Notes: generated by a model from the sequence alone, not told the origin. Counted from the first letter of the stretch, positions 1-10,443 are shown. The stretch: DNA of 64,000 nucleotides from an uncultured Clostridia bacterium (GCA_947589215.1 CANQCL010000006.1:58279-122278), one strand, 5' to 3'. Translations and numbers: made by a program.

Positions 1-2049
1 AGTATATGTGCGATGACTACAATAGTTGTTTTAAAGACGTTTATTTTTCCCCATACATATAATAATTCACCTTTTTCGCTTGCAGTTATGTCAGGTGCGG
101 TGACTTTGTTTTTCGGAGCGCTGTTCAGTCTAGTTATACCGACAAGAGCAGAAGCGACTATATATAGGTGTCTTTCAGCTATACTGTGTTTTTTTCTAGT
201 ATTTTTTTCAAAGTATTGCTATGAAAATTATAAGAAAACTGGAACGATAAGTATAAAGGGTTTAAACGGAGTGGGTTTGAGCATACTATATGTAATGCTC
301 GTAGCAACCCTGACTTCTGTGTCAATTTTGGGTATAAATTTAGGACGTGCTTTTGGTGTAGTGATAATGCTTTTTGGCGTAAACAGGTATAAGCACATTG
401 GAGGCGCTGTGTGCGGTGCGCTTGCAACCTGCGGAATGATTTTGTGCGCCCCCGAGCTTGCAAAGAACACCCTGCTTCTTGCGACTTCAGGATTAATTTG
501 CGGTGCTTTTGCATCTTTCGGGATTGCGGCTATTATTATTGTGTTTATAGGTGTGTCGCTTGTGTCTTTAATAACTATAGGTATGAACCCCGATACATTT
601 AAGCTGTTTGCCGACTTGATTGCAGGGGCTGTGATTTATCTTGCCCTACCTGAGGCAAAGGTAACAGGCGCACTAAAGCTTGTCAGCGGAACAAATAAGG
701 CAACCGAAATTTCAAACAAGACCGTTTCATCAAAGCTTTCATTTGCTTCAAACGCTTTATCAGATGTTAAAAACCAAATTTCCACTGTAACAGAGGCTAT
801 GGAAAAGAAGGTCACTCCGACGCAGTTGGGCAAGCTTGTAAAGAACAGCGTATGCAGAGAGTGTCCTATGAACGCTATCTGTTGGCAGAGAAAAGAGGGC
901 GAAACTAAAAGTGTTTTTACACAGCTACAAAGGAAGATAGCTTGCTTTGAAAAGCTAAGTGAGGAAGATATAGATAAGAAACACCCGGAATGCATAAGAA
1001 AAGAGCTTTTGGCAAATACATATAATATGATGTATACAAATATGCTGTTTGAACAGAGTTCATCAAGAAAGTTAAAAGAGATGAGAGAGTTTCTTTCAAC
1101 GCAGCTTGAAACTATGGGTAATGTTCTCGATGATATTTCGCATGACGTTTCAAAGCTGTCTAATGTAGATGTTGGGCTGTCGTCGAGAGCAAGCGAGCTT
1201 GTAAGGCGTCTGGGCGGAGAAAATCAGCGAGCGTGTATTTATGTTGATGAGCGAAAAATGCTTAGGTGCGAGATTTTTTACAGTTCACAGTCTCGAATAG
1301 ACGCAGTAAGGCTGACAGTTGAGTTAAGTGATATAACAGGCTGCGAGCTTGAAATGCCCAGAAAGGTAACAATAGGCGACACAACAAGGCTTGAATACTC
1401 AGAGAAACCGATGTATTCACTGTCACAGGGATTTTATCAATCGGCAGGAGAGCCGGGACAGCATTCGGGTGATTACTATGAAAAGCTTACCATTAACAAC
1501 ACCGAAAGTTATATAATCCTCTCCGACGGTATGGGAAAAGGAAACAGAGCAAGACTTGATTCAATGTTTACGGTAAATCTAACAGCACGTCTTTTGACAG
1601 CAGGCGTATCTAACGAGACAACCGTTAAGCTGTTAAATTCAGTATTGCAGGTTAAGTGCTGGGAGGAATCATTTGCGACGCTTGATTTGGTTCAGTTTGA
1701 TTTGTGCGGAGGTTACTTGAATATTTTGAAAGCCGGAGCAGGTCCCAGCTATATTTACCGAGACGGAGAGCTTAAAAAAATAGAGGGTTATGCCTTCCCG
1801 CTCGGAATACTGTCGGAGACAAGCGTGAACCAGATAAGGAATAAGCTTTTCAAAAATGATATGGTGATAATATGCAGTGACGGCGTCAGCGAGAGCGCCG
1901 TGAGAGCAGTTTTCAGAAACAGAAAGGAAGCTTCAAAAATGAATCCCGAAGATGTTTCGAGGGCGATAGGCGAGATTGCTTACGAAAAAAGCACAGTTTC
2001 AAAGCCTGATGATATAACTGTGATTTGCAGTAAAATAGGAAAAAAATAA
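1..2049 (+). CDS. spoIIE: Stage II sporulation protein E, PP2C-type phosphatase (5' end cut by window)
   Basis: Membrane-bound serine phosphatase of the forespore that dephosphorylates SpoIIAA and so releases sigma-F. The frame is open to base 1 and the first visible ATG (base 13) lies inside the membrane region, so the N-terminus is missing; the 678 visible residues compare with about 820 in Bacillus SpoIIE. About residues 1-215 are a run of hydrophobic membrane segments. A cytoplasmic linker follows, with a Cys cluster (CRECPMNAIC, about residues 280-290). The last ~220 residues form the phosphatase, with the metal-binding HSGDYYE and SDGMGKGNRAR signatures and a late SDGVSES motif. No terminator with a clear T-run follows. 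The family assignment is firm. Confidence 0.95.
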   Translation, partial: SICAMTTIVVLKTFIFPHTYNNSPFSLAVMSGAVTLFFGALFSLVIPTRAEATIYRCLSAILCFFLVFFSKYCYENYKKTGTISIKGLNGVGLSILYVMLVATLTSVSILGINLGRAFGVVIMLFGVNRYKHIGGAVCGALATCGMILCAPELAKNTLLLATSGLICGAFASFGIAAIIIVFIGVSLVSLITIGMNPDTFKLFADLIAGAVIYLALPEAKVTGALKLVSGTNKATEISNKTVSSKLSFASNALSDVKNQISTVTEAMEKKVTPTQLGKLVKNSVCRECPMNAICWQRKEGETKSVFTQLQRKIACFEKLSEEDIDKKHPECIRKELLANTYNMMYTNMLFEQSSSRKLKEMREFLSTQLETMGNVLDDISHDVSKLSNVDVGLSSRASELVRRLGGENQRACIYVDERKMLRCEIFYSSQSRIDAVRLTVELSDITGCELEMPRKVTIGDTTRLEYSEKPMYSLSQGFYQSAGEPGQHSGDYYEKLTINNTESYIILSDGMGKGNRARLDSMFTVNLTARLLTAGVSNETTVKLLNSVLQVKCWEESFATLDLVQFDLCGGYLNILKAGAGPSYIYRDGELKKIEGYAFPLGILSETSVNQIRNKLFKNDMVIICSDGVSESAVRAVFRNRKEASKMNPEDVSRAIGEIAYEKSTVSKPDDITVICSKIGKK

Positions 2050-2377
2050 TCATTTAACGATTCATGAATATTATAGCTCAATTTTCTTTGGATATTTTGC
2101 ACAAATAAAGATTATATTTTCTGTAAGATTTATAAAAATAATACAAAAAGTATTGTAAAAAAAGCCAAAAAGGTGTAGACTATAAGAAGAAAATCAGCGA
2201 ATTACCAGCGACGATGCACTATGTTATTAATTAATGTGGTACAATAGCAGCTAGTAATTAGAAGTTGGAAACCAAAAGAGTATGCTGGGAACAAGTATTG
2301 ATTTTTCGTTTAGTTCTAATATTTAGTTTCTTGTCTTTGGCAACTGGTCTCTTGCTTCTAAAACCGGAGGTAACGAT
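2050..2377. other. Intergenic region between spoIIE and glgB
   Basis: AT-rich spacer with no convincing gene. A -10-like TACAAT preceded by TGTGG sits near 2240 and could start the glg transcript, but it lacks a good -35. Two degenerate heptamer-repeat patches (about 2256-2290 and 2318-2364, AGAAGTTGG and TTGCTTCTAA type) lie directly before the glgB ribosome binding site GGAGGT at 2366-2371. Confidence 0.5.
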
Positions 2378-4381
2378 ATGGACATAATTCCTGAAAGCTA
2401 TAAAGCGCCATTGCATCTTTTTCACGAGGGAAAGAATTTTGAAGCTTATAAATTTTTCGGCAGTATAAAGGGTGAAAAGGACGGTCAGACCGGATATTTT
2501 TTCAGGGTGTGGGCTCCTCATGCTCGGGCTGTTTCGGTCGTGGGAGACTTTAATTACTGGGACGAGACAAAAAACCCAATGGAGAAAATTGCTGCAACAG
2601 AGGTATGGGAGACTTTTATTTCAGGTATTGAAAAATACGATTCATATAAATACTGTGTTACGGCACGTTCGGGAAAAAGGATTATGAAATCCGATCCATA
2701 CGGCACTCATATGGAGACAGCTCCTGCCACTGCGACAAAGCTTTATGAAATTGACAGCTTTGAGTGGACTGACAATGCGTGGCAGAAAAAAACAAATAAA
2801 ATTGATATATTAAACTCACCTATAAATATTTATGAGGTCAACTTAGGCTCGTGGCGAAAGTATGAGGACGGGAATTTCCTGTCATATACTAAGTTTGCTG
2901 AGGAGATCATACCATATGTTACAGATATGGGTTATACTCATGTTGAATTTATGCCGCTGGCGGAGTTTCCTTTTGACGGCTCGTGGGGTTATCAGTGTAT
3001 AGGTTATTACGCTCCTACGTCACGTTTTGGAACGCCTGAGGATTTTATGAAGATGGTCGATATGTTCCACAATGCAGATATAGGTGTGATACTCGACTGG
3101 GTACCTGCTCATTTTCCTAAGGACGAGGCAGGCTTGTTTGAATGGGACGGCGAACCTTGCTATGAGTACAGCGACCCACGAAAGGGCGAGCATTACTCGT
3201 GGGGAACAAAGGTGTTTGACTACGGAAAGCCAGAGGTAAGGTCTTTTCTTATATCAAATGCGGTTTACTGGCTTGAGAAGTACCACATTGACGGTCTTAG
3301 AGTTGATGCAGTTGCGTCTATGCTTTATCTCGACTACGACAGGCGTGACGGCGAGTGGTTACCCAATAAAAACGGCGGTAACGAAAATCTGGAGGCAATA
3401 GAGTTTTTGCAGGAGCTTAATACTGAGGTGTTTAGGAAGTTCCCGAAAGCTATGATGATAGCTGAAGAATCGACAGCGTGGCCTATGGTTTCAAAACCTG
3501 TCAGCGACGGAGGATTGGGCTTTAACTTCAAGTGGAATATGGGTTGGATGAACGATATGCTTATGTATATGTCGCAGGACCCTGTCAACAGGGCGTTTCA
3601 CCATAATGCTCTTACGTTTTCTTTCTTCTATGCGTTCTCGGAGAATTTTATTCTGCCTATTTCTCACGACGAGGTCGTGCACGGCAAGGGCTCGCTTGTT
3701 AATAAGATGTTCGGTGATACCGACCAAAAGTTTGCACAGGCGAGAGCGTTTTTGGCTTATATGACCGCTCACCCAGGAAAGAAGCTTCTGTTTATGGGGA
3801 GCGAGTTCGCCCAGTTTAGAGAGTGGGATTATGAAAACGGGCTTGAGTGGTTTATGATAGATAAGTTTGAAAACCACAGGAATTTTCAGAAATTTGTTAA
3901 AAATCTCAACCATTTTTATAAAGATAATAAGCCTATGTGGGAAATCGATTATTCGTGGGAGGGATTCTCGTGGATATCGAATGATGACTACAAGCAAAGC
4001 ATAATAATATTCAGAAGAATAGACAAAAGCGGTGATGAAATAATTACTGTATGTAACTTTGTCCCCGTTGGACGTGAGGTGTATTCGTTCGGTGTGCCGA
4101 GAGCGGGAGTATATGAGGAGGTGTTTAACTCAACATCTCATGACGGAAGCCCTGTTACAAATAAGCCGGTAAGAACGTCCGCTGTGGCAATGCATGGCTT
4201 CGACAGGTCGATAACTATAAAAATACCGCCGTTTTCTGTTATGTATTTTAAACGCAGAAAAACACAGGGAAAACCGTCAAATAAGGCGGATGGCAATAAG
4301 GGTAATAAAAAACCGGCGGCATCAAAAACGTCTGAAAAAACAGCAAAGAAAAAGTCTGCTGACAGTAAGCAGACAAAATAA
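2378..4381 (+). CDS. glgB: 1,4-alpha-glucan branching enzyme
   Basis: Makes the alpha-1,6 branches of glycogen in the cytoplasm. An N-terminal CBM48 domain (about residues 15-125, RVWAPHARAVSVVGDFN) precedes a GH13 barrel with the usual motifs: DWVPAHF, GLRVDAVASM (nucleophile Asp), MIAEEST (acid/base Glu) and PISHDEVVHGKGS. A C-terminal beta domain ends near residue 625. The last ~40 residues are an unusual Lys/Ala/Ser/Asn-rich tail that most GlgB proteins lack. GGAGGT seven bases before the ATG supports the start. It is first in the glgBCDA cluster, 55 bp before glgC. Confidence 0.97.
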   Translation: MDIIPESYKAPLHLFHEGKNFEAYKFFGSIKGEKDGQTGYFFRVWAPHARAVSVVGDFNYWDETKNPMEKIAATEVWETFISGIEKYDSYKYCVTARSGKRIMKSDPYGTHMETAPATATKLYEIDSFEWTDNAWQKKTNKIDILNSPINIYEVNLGSWRKYEDGNFLSYTKFAEEIIPYVTDMGYTHVEFMPLAEFPFDGSWGYQCIGYYAPTSRFGTPEDFMKMVDMFHNADIGVILDWVPAHFPKDEAGLFEWDGEPCYEYSDPRKGEHYSWGTKVFDYGKPEVRSFLISNAVYWLEKYHIDGLRVDAVASMLYLDYDRRDGEWLPNKNGGNENLEAIEFLQELNTEVFRKFPKAMMIAEESTAWPMVSKPVSDGGLGFNFKWNMGWMNDMLMYMSQDPVNRAFHHNALTFSFFYAFSENFILPISHDEVVHGKGSLVNKMFGDTDQKFAQARAFLAYMTAHPGKKLLFMGSEFAQFREWDYENGLEWFMIDKFENHRNFQKFVKNLNHFYKDNKPMWEIDYSWEGFSWISNDDYKQSIIIFRRIDKSGDEIITVCNFVPVGREVYSFGVPRAGVYEEVFNSTSHDGSPVTNKPVRTSAVAMHGFDRSITIKIPPFSVMYFKRRKTQGKPSNKADGNKGNKKPAASKTSEKTAKKKSADSKQTK

Positions 4382-4436
4382 AAGAAATTCTGATTTATAT
4401 AAATTATTTTTAAAACAGTCAAGTAGGTGAATGTTT

Positions 4437-5645
4437 ATGTTTAACAAAAAAGAATGCGTCGCAATGCTTTTAGCAGGCGGTCAGGGAAGCAGACTTTACG
4501 CTCTTACACAGAAGGTCGCAAAGCCTGCAGTGCCGTTCGGCGGAAAGTACAGGATAATAGATTTTCCGCTGTCTAATTGCGTAAACTCGGGAATTGACAC
4601 GGTCGGCGTTTTAACGCAGTATCAGCCGCTGGTTATGAACGACTATATCGGAAACGGTCAGCCTTGGGATTTGGACAGACTGCACGGCGGCGTTCATATT
4701 CTTGCGCCGTATCAGTCACAGTCGGGGGCAAACTGGTATCAGGGTACTGCTAATGCAATTTATCAGAATCTTTCGTTTATAGAGAGGTACGACCCCGAAT
4801 ATGTTATAATTCTATCGGGCGACCATATTTATAAGATGGATTACGACAAGATGCTCAGTTACCACAAGGAAAAGGGTGCGGCGGCTACCATTGCAGTGAT
4901 CAATGTGCCTATCGATGAGGCTTCACGTTTTGGAATTATGTTTGCCCACGAGGACGGGCAGATTTATGACTTCGTAGAGAAACCCCCTGAGCCTAAGAGC
5001 ACTCTTGCTTCAATGGGAATATACATTTTCAACTTTGACATTTTGAAAAAGTATCTCACTGAAAACGAGAACGACACATCAGATAATAACTCGAAAGACT
5101 TCGGCAAGGATATAATACCTGCGCTTTTGCGTGATAACCAGAAGCTTTTCGCTTACCGCTTTGACGGCTACTGGAAAGATGTTGGTACTATCGACAGTCT
5201 ATGGGAGGCTAATATGGATTTGATAAATCCGAATATCCCTATAGACTTGTACGATCCCGCTTGGAAGATATATTCGAGAAATCCGGGACTTCCTCCGCAG
5301 GTTATCGGAAAGGACGCTAAAATTCAGAACTCGATGGTAACAGAGGGCTGCGTTATAGACGGAACAGTTGACTTTTCAATGCTTTCAGACGGGGTAACTA
5401 TTGAAAAGGATGCAGTAGTTACAGATTCAATAATTATGCCGGGAGCGATTATCCGTTCGGGAGCAAGAGTAGAATATGCTATAATCGGTGAAAATTCAGA
5501 GATCTGTGAGGGCGTTCATGTAGGCAGGCGCCCTGAGGATATGCCTAACAGAGACGAATGGGGAGTTGCGGTCGTTGGTCAGGATATAAAAATTTCTTCC
5601 GGCTCTGTGGTTGCGCCTAAACAAATTATTTCGGAGAATATGTAG
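4437..5645 (+). CDS. glgC: Glucose-1-phosphate adenylyltransferase, catalytic subunit
   Basis: Makes ADP-glucose from glucose-1-phosphate and ATP, the committed step of glycogen synthesis. The N-terminal nucleotidyltransferase fold has the intact pyrophosphorylase signature [14 protein letters not shown] and the [14 protein letters not shown] motif. YWKDVGT and a left-handed beta-helix with hexapeptide repeats follow. I place the start at the second ATG (4437), because TAGGTG at 4424-4429 is seven bases upstream of it but only one base from the ATG at 4431. It is 402 residues. It lies between glgB and glgD with short gaps, so one operon is likely. Confidence 0.97.
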   Translation: MFNKKECVAMLLAGGQGSRLYALTQKVAKPAVPFGGKYRIIDFPLSNCVNSGIDTVGVLTQYQPLVMNDYIGNGQPWDLDRLHGGVHILAPYQSQSGANWYQGTANAIYQNLSFIERYDPEYVIILSGDHIYKMDYDKMLSYHKEKGAAATIAVINVPIDEASRFGIMFAHEDGQIYDFVEKPPEPKSTLASMGIYIFNFDILKKYLTENENDTSDNNSKDFGKDIIPALLRDNQKLFAYRFDGYWKDVGTIDSLWEANMDLINPNIPIDLYDPAWKIYSRNPGLPPQVIGKDAKIQNSMVTEGCVIDGTVDFSMLSDGVTIEKDAVVTDSIIMPGAIIRSGARVEYAIIGENSEICEGVHVGRRPEDMPNRDEWGVAVVGQDIKISSGSVVAPKQIISENM

Positions 5646-5660
5646 AGAGGATGAGCTTTT

Positions 5661-6791
5661 ATGGGAACTTATAATATGGGAAAGGTCTTGGGACTGGTTT
5701 TTGCAAATATGCACGACAGCACAGTCAAGGACCTAACAAAGGCGAGAACAATGGGCTCAGTCCTTTTCGGCGGAAGATACAGAATGATTGACTTTCCGCT
5801 TTCTAACTTTGTAAACAGCGGTATTTCGACTGTTGGAGTTATAACCAAATATAACTACCAGTCGCTTATCGACCATCTGGGAACAGGCAGAGAGTGGGAT
5901 CTGTCAAGAAAAAAAGGAGGTCTTTATCTGCTCCCTCCGTTCAGCAACGTGGAGAGCAAGCTCTATCGAGGAAGACTTGAGGCTCTTTACGGTGTTCTTA
6001 ATTTTATTAAGAGCGTTCACGCTGAATACGTTTTGATGTCCGACTGCGACGTGGTTGCGAATATTGATTACAGACCTGTTCTGTCGGCGCATATTGACAG
6101 CGGTGCTGACATAACCTGTATTGCTCACACTGGACAGTACAATGCTGAGCTGATAAAATCAAGTACGGTTTTCTCCGTCGATTCCAATAACATCGTTAAG
6201 GACGTGCTTATAGGTTCAAATCTTTCGGGAGTATGCACGCTTAGTCTTAATATGGTCGTTATTAAAAAGAACTTTCTTGTTGATTTGGTTCAGACCGCTA
6301 TTGCACAGGGAAGATACAGCTTTGAGAGGGATATTCTCCAAAGCAAGCTGAATGACCTTAAAATTGTAACATATGAGTATTCGGGATACTTTAAGAAAAT
6401 ATACAGCGAGAAAAGTTACTTTGAAGCTAATATGGATCTTCTCAATTTAGACAACTGCAAAGAACTGTTTACTCAGAGAAGACCTATCTATACAAAGGTG
6501 AGAGATAATGCACCGTCTAAGTACGGACTTAACAGCTATGTAGCAAATTCTCTTGTAGCCGACGGCTGTGTTATAGATGGAAAAGTTGAGAACTCGGTAC
6601 TGTTCAGGGGAGTAAATGTAGGTAAGGGCGTTACCGTTAAAAACGCTATCTTAATGCAGGATACAATAATAGGCGACGGTAGTAAGGTCGAGAATGTCAT
6701 AACTGATAAAAACGTGTCAATAGGAAACGACAGAACATTGATTTCATCTGACGATTATCCTATGTTTATTGGCAAAGGGGCAAGCGTTTAG
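5661..6791 (+). CDS. glgD: Glucose-1-phosphate adenylyltransferase, GlgD subunit
   Basis: Paralogue of GlgC (376 residues) that in Firmicutes forms a hetero-oligomer with GlgC. FGGRYRMIDFPLSN and the C-terminal beta-helix are kept. The catalytic GGxGSRL loop is replaced by VFANMHDSTVKDLT, which is the usual mark of the non-catalytic or regulatory GlgD. The start follows AGAGAGG by ten bases and lies 15 bp after the glgC stop. Partner and regulatory role come from family knowledge; the lost loop is seen directly. Confidence 0.94.
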   Translation: MGTYNMGKVLGLVFANMHDSTVKDLTKARTMGSVLFGGRYRMIDFPLSNFVNSGISTVGVITKYNYQSLIDHLGTGREWDLSRKKGGLYLLPPFSNVESKLYRGRLEALYGVLNFIKSVHAEYVLMSDCDVVANIDYRPVLSAHIDSGADITCIAHTGQYNAELIKSSTVFSVDSNNIVKDVLIGSNLSGVCTLSLNMVVIKKNFLVDLVQTAIAQGRYSFERDILQSKLNDLKIVTYEYSGYFKKIYSEKSYFEANMDLLNLDNCKELFTQRRPIYTKVRDNAPSKYGLNSYVANSLVADGCVIDGKVENSVLFRGVNVGKGVTVKNAILMQDTIIGDGSKVENVITDKNVSIGNDRTLISSDDYPMFIGKGASV

Positions 6792-6875
6792 ATGCAAGAA
6801 ATATAAAATTAAATGGATAATTGATAATTAATTAGCAATAATTAACGCTTGAAATAAATAAACGGCGGTGTTACA

Positions 6876-6929
6876 ATGACAAGGCACTGTCAAAGACATC
6901 TGAGTATGGAACGGAGGATAATGAAATGA
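6876..6929 (+). CDS. Possible 17-codon leader ORF overlapping the glgA start
   Basis: An ATG after GGCGGTG opens a 17-codon frame whose TGA overlaps the glgA ATG as ATGA (6926-6929), the geometry of translational coupling. The frame also runs through the glgA Shine-Dalgarno. It resembles no known peptide and may be chance. Confidence 0.2.
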   Translation: MTRHCQRHLSMERRIMK

Positions 6930-8350
6930 AAATACTATATACAGCCAGCGAAGCGCTTCCATTTGCGGCGTCGGGCGGTCTTGCAGACGTAGCAGGGTCA
7001 TTGCCGAGAGCGCTTAATCAAGCCGGAGACGATTGCAGGGTAGTTATGCCCAAATACGGTACTATAAAGCCGGAGCTTTTGGAAAAGCTCAATTTTGTTA
7101 CCAACTTTTCAGTACCCGTTGCGTGGAGAAACCAGTATTGCGGAGTATTCACAGCGGAGGTAAACGGCGTAACATATTATCTTCTTGACAATGAGTATTA
7201 TTTTGCAAGAAACGGCTTGTACGGTTTTTACGATGATGCAGAGAGGTATATATTTTTCTCTCGGGCAGTTTTAGAGCTTTTGCATCATATTGACTTCAAG
7301 CCTGATGTAATAAACGCAAACGACTGGCAGACAGCGTTAGTTCCTGTATATTACGATATTTTCTACCGTTATCAGTCGGGATATGAGGATATTAAGACAG
7401 TATTCACAATACACAATATTCAGTATCAGGGACGCTACGGATTAGAGCTTATTAATGATTTGATGGGTATTCCGCTATACCACACTGATTTGCTTGAATA
7501 TGACGGCGACGTAAACTTTATGAAGGCGGCTATAGAGGTAGCAGATAGAGTTACTACAGTTTCGCCCAGCTATGCGTGGGAGATATTAGACCCTTGGTTT
7601 GCGCACGGAATGGACAGAGAGCTTGTCAACAAGCAGTATAAGATAAGCGGTATACTAAACGGAATAGACCGTGATATATACGACCCTGAAACGGACAAGG
7701 TCATTCCTGCGAATTACAGTTTAAACGATATGTTCGGCAAGAAGGTATGCAAAAAGAGACTATGTGATGAAATGGGGATCAAGCCGGGAAAAGAGCCGAT
7801 AATCGGAATAGTTACAAGATTTGTCTCACACAAGGGGCTTGACCTGATAAAATACGTATTCGAGGATATTGTAAATTTGGGGTACAAATTTGCTATACTC
7901 GGCTCAGGCGAAAAAATATACGAGGACTTCTTTAATGAGATGTCGTATCGTTATCCCGACAGAGTAGGGGTAAAGATAGGCTTTATTCCTGAGCTTTCAA
8001 AGAGAATTTATGCAGGGGCAGATATGTTTCTGATGCCTTCACAGAGCGAGCCTTGCGGTCTTGCACAGATGATTGCGCTCAGATACGGAACCATACCTAT
8101 TGTTAGAGAAACAGGTGGTCTGCGTGACAGTATAACAGACGCAGGAGAGGCTCACTTAGGGAATATCAACGGCAACGGCTTTACATTTAAGACATATAAT
8201 GCACACGATATGCTTAATGCCTGTGCAAGGGCAAGAGCATTCTATGACAATAAGATGATATGGGGAAGACTAGTAGTTCACGCAATGAAAGAAGATTTTA
8301 GCTGGAGAAAGTCAGCAGTGAGCTACCATGATTTATATGCAAGTATATAA
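6926..8350 (+). CDS. glgA: Glycogen synthase (ADP-glucose type, GT5)
   Basis: Extends alpha-1,4-glucan chains from ADP-glucose. It has 474 residues, the normal bacterial length. The N-terminal ASEALPFAASGGLADV loop (the KTGGL-equivalent nucleotide-binding motif) is present, with FTIHNIQYQGRYG in the middle. The C-terminal GT-B half has VTRFVSHKGLDL and the catalytic PSQSEPCGLAQMIALRYGTIPIVRETGGL signature. GGAGG lies eight bases before the ATG. The 134 bp gap after glgD holds a heptamer repeat (6812-6845). It completes the glgBCDA set. Confidence 0.97.
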   Translation: MKILYTASEALPFAASGGLADVAGSLPRALNQAGDDCRVVMPKYGTIKPELLEKLNFVTNFSVPVAWRNQYCGVFTAEVNGVTYYLLDNEYYFARNGLYGFYDDAERYIFFSRAVLELLHHIDFKPDVINANDWQTALVPVYYDIFYRYQSGYEDIKTVFTIHNIQYQGRYGLELINDLMGIPLYHTDLLEYDGDVNFMKAAIEVADRVTTVSPSYAWEILDPWFAHGMDRELVNKQYKISGILNGIDRDIYDPETDKVIPANYSLNDMFGKKVCKKRLCDEMGIKPGKEPIIGIVTRFVSHKGLDLIKYVFEDIVNLGYKFAILGSGEKIYEDFFNEMSYRYPDRVGVKIGFIPELSKRIYAGADMFLMPSQSEPCGLAQMIALRYGTIPIVRETGGLRDSITDAGEAHLGNINGNGFTFKTYNAHDMLNACARARAFYDNKMIWGRLVVHAMKEDFSWRKSAVSYHDLYASI

Positions 8351-8379
8351 CCGGTGAGCCGTTGGTGGCAATGTCGCTC

Positions 8380-8408
8380 TTGCAATTTACTGAATTTTGT
8401 GTTATTAT
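8380..8408 (+). promoter_or_regulatory. Candidate sigma-A promoter for the CHAP-BIG2-Fn3 gene
   Basis: TTGCAA (8380-8385), a 17 bp spacer and TATTAT (8403-8408), about 80 bp before the gene. A GC-rich palindrome relic (8350-8370) lies directly upstream. Confidence 0.5.
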
Positions 8409-8489
8409 GTAGAACAAAGAAGAATTTTAGCGCAGACAAATAGAAAAAAGTGCTAAAAATATGTGTAATGTGTTATGTAAGGAGAGAAT

Positions 8490-10397
8490 ATGAAAGGAAT
8501 AAAACTCTGCAAGCGTGTTGCAACGGCTTGCATTGCGCTTGTAATGATGGTAACGGCGTTTGCCGTACCGATTAGTACAGATGCGGCTACAATTCCTGTA
8601 ACGGTAAAGGTATCGAAGGCGGGACAAGTAGTAGATTCAATGACTTTCAACGGAGTGACAGTACAAGCTATATACATACCAAGAAACGATAGTAATGCGA
8701 GTGAAATGTGGGACGATCCTGTATACTGCTGTGCGGCGCTTGTTACAAAATTTTATAAAGCTGTTTACGGCTGTACTGTATACAATCTTTGGCCGGGCAG
8801 CACGCCGCTATGTGATGTAGGGTATTTTACGAAGGTAAAAACCCCACAGGTGGGTGATATATACGGCAACTCATCACACTGGGCTATAGTTAAGCAGATA
8901 AACGGCAGTGAGGTAGTTTTATTTGAGCAGAACTGGACGTGGTATGATAACAACGGCTGTTATGCAAAGTATAACAGAACGGTTGATTTAAACAATCTTG
9001 AATCGGACGTTAGCTTTTTCAGATACAGCGGAGCTAATATAATTGTAAAGCCTGTTATAACGACCACATACGCATCACTAGAAAACATTCAAAAGACATT
9101 TACGTGGACAAAGGGATCAGACGATTCAACATCCACTTTAAATATTTACGATTACAATTTAAAAGGTACATATAACAGCAGTAATTTAGTATCATCAACA
9201 ACCAATATAATGGGAACATCAACGTCATTGACCTTTCCAATGGGTCACTATATGGCGCAAGTTATAAACTATTCGCCGTCGGGCGGTAGTTACACAAGCG
9301 ACTTTATGGAATTTTATATTGTCGGAGAACCATTGGCAACAAGCGTAGAGTTAGGAGTAGATTCACTAACGGTAGTTGCAGGAAAGTCAAAGACAGTATC
9401 AAGTAAGATGATGCCTGAAAACACTAACGATGTACTGACCTGGTCATCAAGTGATAATTCCGTAGCGACTGTTTCTAATAAGGGAGTAGTTACAGGAGTT
9501 AAAGCAGGAGTTGCTACAATAACATCTAAGGCTGTCAGCGGAGTTAAAGACACCTGCACAGTAACGGTAAAGCCGGGTACTGTTGCAAACTTGAGGACAT
9601 CAAGCTACAGTAAAAATTCTATAGCGCTCAAATGGGACTCAGTTTCAAATGTTACGGGTTACAGAGTATTTAGATATGACAAAGCCAAAAAGAAGTATGT
9701 TAAAATAGCTGATTTGAAGAATAATTCGTACAAGCTATGGGGTCTTAATAAAGCATCAGCTTACAAGTTTAAGGTGAGATCATATAAAAAGTCCAAAAAT
9801 AAGAGTTATGTCGGCAAGTATTCACCGGTTTTAAGTGCTTATACAAGGCCCGATAAGCCCAAAAATCTGACTGCATATCTTAAATCTTCATCAACTGTAA
9901 AGCTGTCGTGGACAGGCATTAATGGTGCAAAAAATTATGCAGTTTATGCAAGTGCCGACGGCGGAAATTATGAAATTATTAAAACTGTTTCAGGAAAGAA
10001 ACACTCAGTTAAGCTTAAAAAGCTTAAATCGGGTACGGCGTACTCGTTTAAGGTAAAAGCCGTAAAGAAAGTTTCGGGCGCAAGCGTTTACAGCGGAAGC
10101 TCTAAGGCGGCATACGCAACGACCAATCCGGGTAAGGTCAAGGGAGTTACGGCTGTGAAGAACTCCGACGGGAGTGTTGCTTTATCGTGGAAGCCGGTAA
10201 ACGGAGCCGCAAAGTATCAGATTTATATGCTATCGGGAGGCTACTATGTTCGGGTTAAAACTGTGGCTTCACCGAAGGTAAATACAACGATTAAAAACCT
10301 TGCTTCAAAAGGAAAGCACACCTTTAAAATAAGGGCGTATAAACTGAATTACGGATATAAGTATTTTGGCAAGTATTCGGATGAGGTTAAAGCATAA
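8490..10397 (+). CDS. Secreted CHAP-like amidase/peptidase with BIG2 and three Fn3 domains
   Basis: It has 635 residues. A signal peptide (about 1-32: Lys/Arg start, hydrophobic core, ending near STDA) is followed by a CHAP-like domain (about 55-180) with candidate catalytic Cys80 or Cys81 (VYCCAALVTKFY), His130 (SSHWAIVK) and a FEQNW motif near 146. A linking beta domain precedes a BIG2 Ig-like domain (about 283-360), and three Fn3-type repeats (about 365-635) are rich in Lys and Tyr. The layout suggests a secreted cell-wall hydrolase held at the wall by its Ig-like modules. Whether it cuts peptidoglycan or another substrate is inference. No sortase motif is seen. The RBS is AAGGAGAG. Confidence 0.8.
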   Translation: MKGIKLCKRVATACIALVMMVTAFAVPISTDAATIPVTVKVSKAGQVVDSMTFNGVTVQAIYIPRNDSNASEMWDDPVYCCAALVTKFYKAVYGCTVYNLWPGSTPLCDVGYFTKVKTPQVGDIYGNSSHWAIVKQINGSEVVLFEQNWTWYDNNGCYAKYNRTVDLNNLESDVSFFRYSGANIIVKPVITTTYASLENIQKTFTWTKGSDDSTSTLNIYDYNLKGTYNSSNLVSSTTNIMGTSTSLTFPMGHYMAQVINYSPSGGSYTSDFMEFYIVGEPLATSVELGVDSLTVVAGKSKTVSSKMMPENTNDVLTWSSSDNSVATVSNKGVVTGVKAGVATITSKAVSGVKDTCTVTVKPGTVANLRTSSYSKNSIALKWDSVSNVTGYRVFRYDKAKKKYVKIADLKNNSYKLWGLNKASAYKFKVRSYKKSKNKSYVGKYSPVLSAYTRPDKPKNLTAYLKSSSTVKLSWTGINGAKNYAVYASADGGNYEIIKTVSGKKHSVKLKKLKSGTAYSFKVKAVKKVSGASVYSGSSKAAYATTNPGKVKGVTAVKNSDGSVALSWKPVNGAAKYQIYMLSGGYYVRVKTVASPKVNTTIKNLASKGKHTFKIRAYKLNYGYKYFGKYSDEVKA

Positions 10398-10413
10398 AAT
10401 ATAAAATAAAATG

Positions 10414-10443
10414 AAAAGCCAACAGAAATTTCTGTTGGCTTTT
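10414..10443. terminator. Bidirectional terminator between convergent genes
   Basis: A hairpin with arms AAAAGCCAACAGAAA and TTTCTGTTGGCTTTT plus T-runs on both sides. It ends the CHAP gene (+) and the Lrp-aminotransferase-ispE operon (-). Confidence 0.85.

Noticed and set aside
5661..6791. glgD as a decayed glgC copy
   Set aside because: Loss of the catalytic loop with an otherwise intact frame is the normal state of GlgD.
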